DNA of 25,590 bases from CAYUIG01 sp964444685 (GTDB taxonomy: Bacteria > Gemmatimonadota > Gemmatimonadetes > Longimicrobiales > RSA9). The stretch spans positions 1-25,590 of the forward strand of contig CAYUIG010000046.1 of assembly GCA_964444685.1 (NCBI GenBank), read 5' to 3'. The notes below the pieces were generated by a model. It was given only the letters and a program-made list of their open reading frames with translations, was not told where the DNA came from and did not search any database. Shown here one piece after another: positions 22,514 to 25,590 of the stretch; positions within the stretch are counted from its first letter, which is position 1, and every line of letters starts with the position of its first letter. A program made the position numbers and the translations under genes.

Positions 22514-23375
22514 CGATGAACACCTTGCGCGGCCGGATCGCGGCGCCGTCCGAGTCCGCGATCGCGAGCAGCTCTCCGTCGCGCACGATGCAGACGGTAC
22601 CCTTCGGTCCCTCGATGCGCAGCGGACGTCCGTGCGCAACATGATCCGCACCGGTTTCGTCGACTTCGATGCGCGGAAGGTGTGACACGGCGGCGATGGG
22701 ATCGAGCCACGCGGCGCGCACGGTGTCCTCATCATCGATGCGAGCCAGAGGTACGGCGTCTTCGACGCGGTGCGGGCCGATCGCGCTGCGTCGCAGTCTG
22801 AGCAGATGCGCGTGCGACCCGAGCGCCTCACCTGCGTCGCGCGCGATGGCCCGGATGTACGTGCCGGCGGAACACGTGACGCGGAAATCGACTTCGGGCG
22901 GCGCGATGCGCACGACCTCGATCTCGTGGATCGTCACCTCGACAGGGTCCGCCACCGCTGCTTCACCGCGGCGTGCACGCGCGTACAGCCGCTCGCCGCC
23001 CTGCTTCTTCGCGGAGTACGACGGTGGCACCTGCATGCGCGTTCCGCGCTGGGTTTCGAGCGACGCGCGGATCTCCGCGTCCGTCGCGTTCCGCCACGAC
23101 TCCGACCGGGCAACCACCGCGCCCGTGGGATCGTCCGTGTCGGTCGCAACGCCGAGCATCATCGTGGCCTCGTACGTCTTCGGCATGCCGGTCAGCAGCT
23201 CCGCCAGACGCGTGGCGCGGCCGATGCACAGCAGCAGCAGACCGGATGCGAAGGGATCGAGTGTGCCGGTGTGACCGATGCGGCGGGTGCGCAGCGCACG
23301 ACGGGCGATGGCCACGGCATCGTGCGATGTCGGACCGGGCGGCTTGTCGATCGGCAGCACGCCGTCGCCGCTCAT
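22506..23375 (-). CDS. truB: tRNA pseudouridine(55) synthase
   Basis: Makes pseudouridine 55 in the T-loop of tRNAs. The 289 residues contain the N-terminal LPIDKPPGPTSHDAV, the catalytic block GHTGTLDPFASGLL with nucleophile Asp40, KTYEATMMLGVATDTDDPTG, PPSYSAKKQGGERLYARAR, and CSAGTYIRAIARDAGEALG. A short C-terminal domain (about 215-289) resembles a trimmed PUA-like region. The ATG at 23373-23375 overlaps the rbfA stop as ATGA, and the end overlaps ribF by eight bases, so translation of rbfA-truB-ribF is probably coupled. The rbfA-truB-ribF order is widely conserved. Confidence 0.97.
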   Translation of the reverse strand: MSGDGVLPIDKPPGPTSHDAVAIARRALRTRRIGHTGTLDPFASGLLLLCIGRATRLAELLTGMPKTYEATMMLGVATDTDDPTGAVVARSESWRNATDAEIRASLETQRGTRMQVPPSYSAKKQGGERLYARARRGEAAVADPVEVTIHEIEVVRIAPPEVDFRVTCSAGTYIRAIARDAGEALGSHAHLLRLRRSAIGPHRVEDAVPLARIDDEDTVRAAWLDPIAAVSHLPRIEVDETGADHVAHGRPLRIEGPKGTVCIVRDGELLAIADSDGAAIRPRKVFIDA

Positions 23376-23743
23376 TCGCTGTCGTCGCCGTCCGGTTCGT
23401 CGGGCGGCAGCACCTGCTCGAGCAGCCGCTCGATGTAGAGGCCGTGGGCGAGGGACTCGTCCCACTCGAAGCGCAGTTCGGGCGCGCGGCGCAGTCGCAG
23501 TCGTCGTCCCAGCTCGCCGCGCAGGAACGGTGCGGCCGCGTCCAGTCCGCTGAGCATCGCGGAACGTTCCGTGTCATCGCGCAGCGATGTCACGAACACG
23601 CGCGCATGCTGCAGGTCCTGGCTCACACGCACCGCCGTGATCGTGGCATCCTGTGCGCGCGCGTCCCGTACCTCGTGACGGAGCAGCTCGGCCAGCTCGC
23701 GCTTGATCTGCTCGGCCACGCGCTGCGGCCTGTGGTGCGCCAT
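23372..23743 (-). CDS. rbfA: Ribosome-binding factor A
   Basis: Helps mature the 30S subunit by binding near helix 1 of 16S rRNA. The predicted 123 residues are typical. The KH-type fold is visible: RVAEQIKRELAELLRHEVRD, then ITAVRVSQDLQHARVFVTSL, a helical part around LGRRLRLRRAPELRFEWDES, ending with an acidic tail (PPDEPDGDDSE). The ATG at 23741-23743 follows GGGGAGG by two bases; a GTG at 23779 would add 12 residues that fall inside a hairpin, so I reject it. A 9-bp hairpin lies in the 46-base gap from the DUF503 gene. The stop overlaps truB as ATGA. Confidence 0.95.
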   Translation of the reverse strand: MAHHRPQRVAEQIKRELAELLRHEVRDARAQDATITAVRVSQDLQHARVFVTSLRDDTERSAMLSGLDAAAPFLRGELGRRLRLRRAPELRFEWDESLAHGLYIERLLEQVLPPDEPDGDDSE

Positions 23744-23764
23744 CGCCTCCCCACACAACGCGAA

Positions 23765-23787
23765 CGGCGCCGGGTGCACCGGCGCCG
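23765..23787 (-). promoter_or_regulatory. Intercistronic hairpin between DUF503 gene and rbfA
   Basis: A perfect 9-base inverted repeat (23779-23787 with 23765-23773, CGGCGCCGG and its complement) with a five-base loop fills most of the 46-base gap, ending about 20 bases before the rbfA ATG and its GGGGAGG. No T-run follows on either strand. It could be an RNA processing or stability element; a simple terminator is unlikely because rbfA-truB-ribF would then need its own promoter, which I do not see. Confidence 0.55.
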
Positions 23788-23789
23788 CT

Positions 23790-24071
23790 TCAGTAATAGT
23801 CGCTGCGAACGCGAATGATGCGCGCCCGCGCTTCTCCTGCCACCAGCCGGTCCGCGGACTGGAGCACCTGCTCCGCGCCGGCCCGGTCGGTGGCTACGAC
23901 GCACGCCGCGATGCCTGCGCGCTGCCACAGGTCCTGGTGCGCCACTTCGGTCACCGAGACGTTCAGCCGGGCGCGCAGCCGGTCCTTCAGACTGCGTACG
24001 ACCCGCCGCTTGTCCTTCAAGGACTGGGCTCCGAAGACCTCGAGCTCCCAGTCGATCACGCCGACGACCAC
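23790..24071 (-). CDS. DUF503 family protein (YlxP-like)
   Basis: Predicts 93 residues, the standard size of the DUF503 family, a small ferredoxin-like alpha/beta protein nearly always found between infB and rbfA. The family block GAQSLKDKRRVVRSLKDRLRARLNVSVTEVAHQDLWQRA is complete, followed by VVATDRAGAEQVLQSADRLV and the C-terminal RVRSDYY. I start at the GTG at 24069-24071 (VVVGVIDWELEV), 19 bases after the infB stop. The frame stays open upstream inside infB, but those residues are Ser/Ala/Arg-rich shadow sequence. In Bacillus the related YlxP has been linked to ribosome assembly, consistent with the neighbours. The biochemical role is not known. Confidence 0.9.
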   Translation of the reverse strand: MVVGVIDWELEVFGAQSLKDKRRVVRSLKDRLRARLNVSVTEVAHQDLWQRAGIAACVVATDRAGAEQVLQSADRLVAGEARARIIRVRSDYY

Positions 24072-24090
24072 GGCGCGACCCGCGTTCGGC

Positions 24091-25590
24091 TCAGGACTCG
24101 CCCGCGGCGCCGGCGAGCGTGCGAGCGACCGACTCGACGCGGAAGCACTCGATGCGGTCGCCGATCTTGAGGTCATTGAACCCCTGAACGCTGAGACCGC
24201 ACTCGAATCCCTCGCGCACTTCGCGGACGTCGTCCTTGAAGCGCTTCAGGCTGCCCAGCTCACCCTGGTACACCTGCACGCCGTCGCGCACCACACGTAC
24301 CCGGTGGCGGCGATCGATCACACCTTCGGTCACGTAGCAGCCGGCGACCGTACCGATGCGCGGCACCTTGAAGATCTGGCGCACCTCGGCCTCGCCGAGC
24401 AGCACCTCGCGCTCCTCCGGCTGCAGCAGCCCCTCGAGCGCGGAGCGCACGTCCTCGACCGCCTCGTAGATGATGTCGTAGACGCGGATGTCCACGCCTT
24501 CGCGTCCGGCCACGGCACGCGCTTCCGCAGACGGCCGCACGTGGAAGCCGATGATGATTGCGCCCGACGTGGTCGCGAGCAGCACATCGGATTCGTTGAT
24601 GGCGCCGACCGCGCGGTGGATCACGTCCACCTGCACCTCGCTGGTCGAGAGCTGGCCGAGCGCATCGGAAAGCGCCTGGACGGAGCCGTCCACGTCGCCC
24701 TTGATGATCAGGTTGAGCTGCGCCGTCTCGCCCTGCGCCAGCAGGCGGCTGATGTCCGTGAGCTTCACGCCGCGCCCCTTGATGCGCAGCTGCTTCTCAC
24801 GCTCCAGCCGCTGGCGCGTCTGCGCGATCTCGCTCGCGCGGTCCGCGTCCATCGCCAGCAGCATGTCGCCGGCCTGCGGCACACCCGCGATGCCCAGCAC
24901 CTGCACCGGCGTGCCCGGTCCCGCCGACGTAGTGGTCTTGCCGCGCTCGTCGAGCAGCGCGCGCACGCGGCCGTCGTGGTGCCCGCATACGAACGAGTCG
25001 CCCACGCGCAGCGTGCCGTTCGTGACCAGCACCGTGGCGACCGGACCCTTGCCGACGTCGAGCTGCGCCTCGACGACCGTGCCCTGTGCCGGACGATTCG
25101 GGTTCGCCTTCAGGTCGAGCAGTTCGGCCTGGAGCAGCACCTTCTCGAGCAGGTCGTCCATGCCCGTGCCGCGCTTCGCGCTCACGTCCGTCGACAGCAC
25201 CTCGCCGCCGAACTCCTCGACGACGACGCCGTGCTGCAGCAGGTCCTGCTTGATCTTCGTAGGGTTCGCACCCTGCAGGTCGACCTTGTTGATCGCGACG
25301 ATGATCGGCACGCCCGCGTTCTTCGCGTGGCTGATCGCCTCCACCGTCTGCGGCATCACGGAGTCGTCCGCGGCCACGACGAGGATCACGACGTCCGTCA
25401 GTTCGGCGCCGCGCGCACGCATCGCGCTGAACGCGGCGTGGCCCGGCGTGTCGAGGAACGTGATCGCGCGGCTGTCCGGCAGCTGCACGTGGTATGCGCC
25501 GATGTGCTGCGTGATGCCGCCCGACTCGCCCGCGATGACGTTCGTCTTGCGGATGTAGTCGAGCAGCGACGTCTTGCCGTGGTCGACGTG
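24091..25590 (-). CDS. infB: Translation initiation factor IF-2, C-terminal part (partial)
   Basis: GTPase that brings fMet-tRNA to the 30S subunit and promotes subunit joining. The window holds the last 499 residues, beginning inside the G1 P-loop (HVDHGKTSLLD), so the N-terminal domains lie off the right edge. G-domain motifs visible: switch I ESGGITQHIGAY, G3 DTPGH (47-51) and G4 NKVD (101-104), counting from the edge. Domain II follows (VVEAQLDVGKGPVATVLVTNGTLRVGD), then domain III (NLIIKGDVDGSVQALSDAL) and IV, the fMet-tRNA-binding C2 domain (AGCYVTEGVIDRRHRVRVVRDG, ending FECGLSVQGFNDLKIGDRIECF). The stop is 19 bases before the DUF503 gene. It continues the infB-DUF503-rbfA-truB-ribF operon. 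Confidence 0.98.
   Translation of the reverse strand, partial: HVDHGKTSLLDYIRKTNVIAGESGGITQHIGAYHVQLPDSRAITFLDTPGHAAFSAMRARGAELTDVVILVVAADDSVMPQTVEAISHAKNAGVPIIVAINKVDLQGANPTKIKQDLLQHGVVVEEFGGEVLSTDVSAKRGTGMDDLLEKVLLQAELLDLKANPNRPAQGTVVEAQLDVGKGPVATVLVTNGTLRVGDSFVCGHHDGRVRALLDERGKTTTSAGPGTPVQVLGIAGVPQAGDMLLAMDADRASEIAQTRQRLEREKQLRIKGRGVKLTDISRLLAQGETAQLNLIIKGDVDGSVQALSDALGQLSTSEVQVDVIHRAVGAINESDVLLATTSGAIIIGFHVRPSAEARAVAGREGVDIRVYDIIYEAVEDVRSALEGLLQPEEREVLLGEAEVRQIFKVPRIGTVAGCYVTEGVIDRRHRVRVVRDGVQVYQGELGSLKRFKDDVREVREGFECGLSVQGFNDLKIGDRIECFRVESVARTLAGAAGES

Overview
This is a GC-rich (clearly above 60%) bacterial chromosomal window dominated by housekeeping genes, nearly all on the minus strand. 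Tightly overlapping genes, many GTG/TTG starts, an archaeal/eukaryotic-type prolyl-tRNA synthetase and the order infB-DUF503-rbfA-truB-ribF-rpsO-pnp-M16-ald suggest Gemmatimonadota or a near relative. That placement is inference from gene order and composition, not from a marker-gene tree.

Layout, left to right. (1) 1-807: the N-terminal 269 codons of ClpB, minus strand, running off the left edge. (2) 808-2205: a repeat-bearing divergent intergenic region, then two overlapping plus-strand lipoprotein genes and a small CxxC protein. (3) 2227-13989: eleven minus-strand genes, read in transcription order mreB, mreC, mreD, rodA, accD, folC, hisS, a small membrane protein, proS, lysA, guaA. Gaps are 0-10 bases or there is overlap, so this could be one long operon joining the rod-shape/elongation machinery to fatty-acid, folate, tRNA-charging, lysine and GMP synthesis. 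The PBP2 gene (mrdA), usual between mreD and rodA, is absent here. (4) 14117-14566: dut, with a good promoter and a GC-rich hairpin at the predicted mRNA 5' end. (5) 14855-16642: a plus-strand membrane sulfatase/phosphotransferase-like gene, the only plus-strand gene in the right-hand 23 kb. (6) 16639-25590: the minus-strand infB operon: infB (partial, runs off the right edge), DUF503, rbfA, truB, ribF, rpsO, pnp, an M16 peptidase and ald.

I found no mobile element, CRISPR array, tRNA/rRNA gene, phage gene or defence system, and nothing that looks like a wholly new protein system. The interesting signals are regulatory and architectural. They are: (a) an intrinsic-terminator structure for ald buried antisense inside the convergent sulfatase gene, the two genes sharing a CTAG at their stops; (b) two hairpins in the rpsO-pnp spacer whose loops read GUGGA and AUGGA, resembling CsrA sites; (c) a 14-base repeat array with palindromic cores between clpB and the lipoproteins; (d) a hairpin at the very start of the predicted dut transcript, with a possible leaderless start; (e) interlocked inverted repeats between the CxxC gene and guaA.
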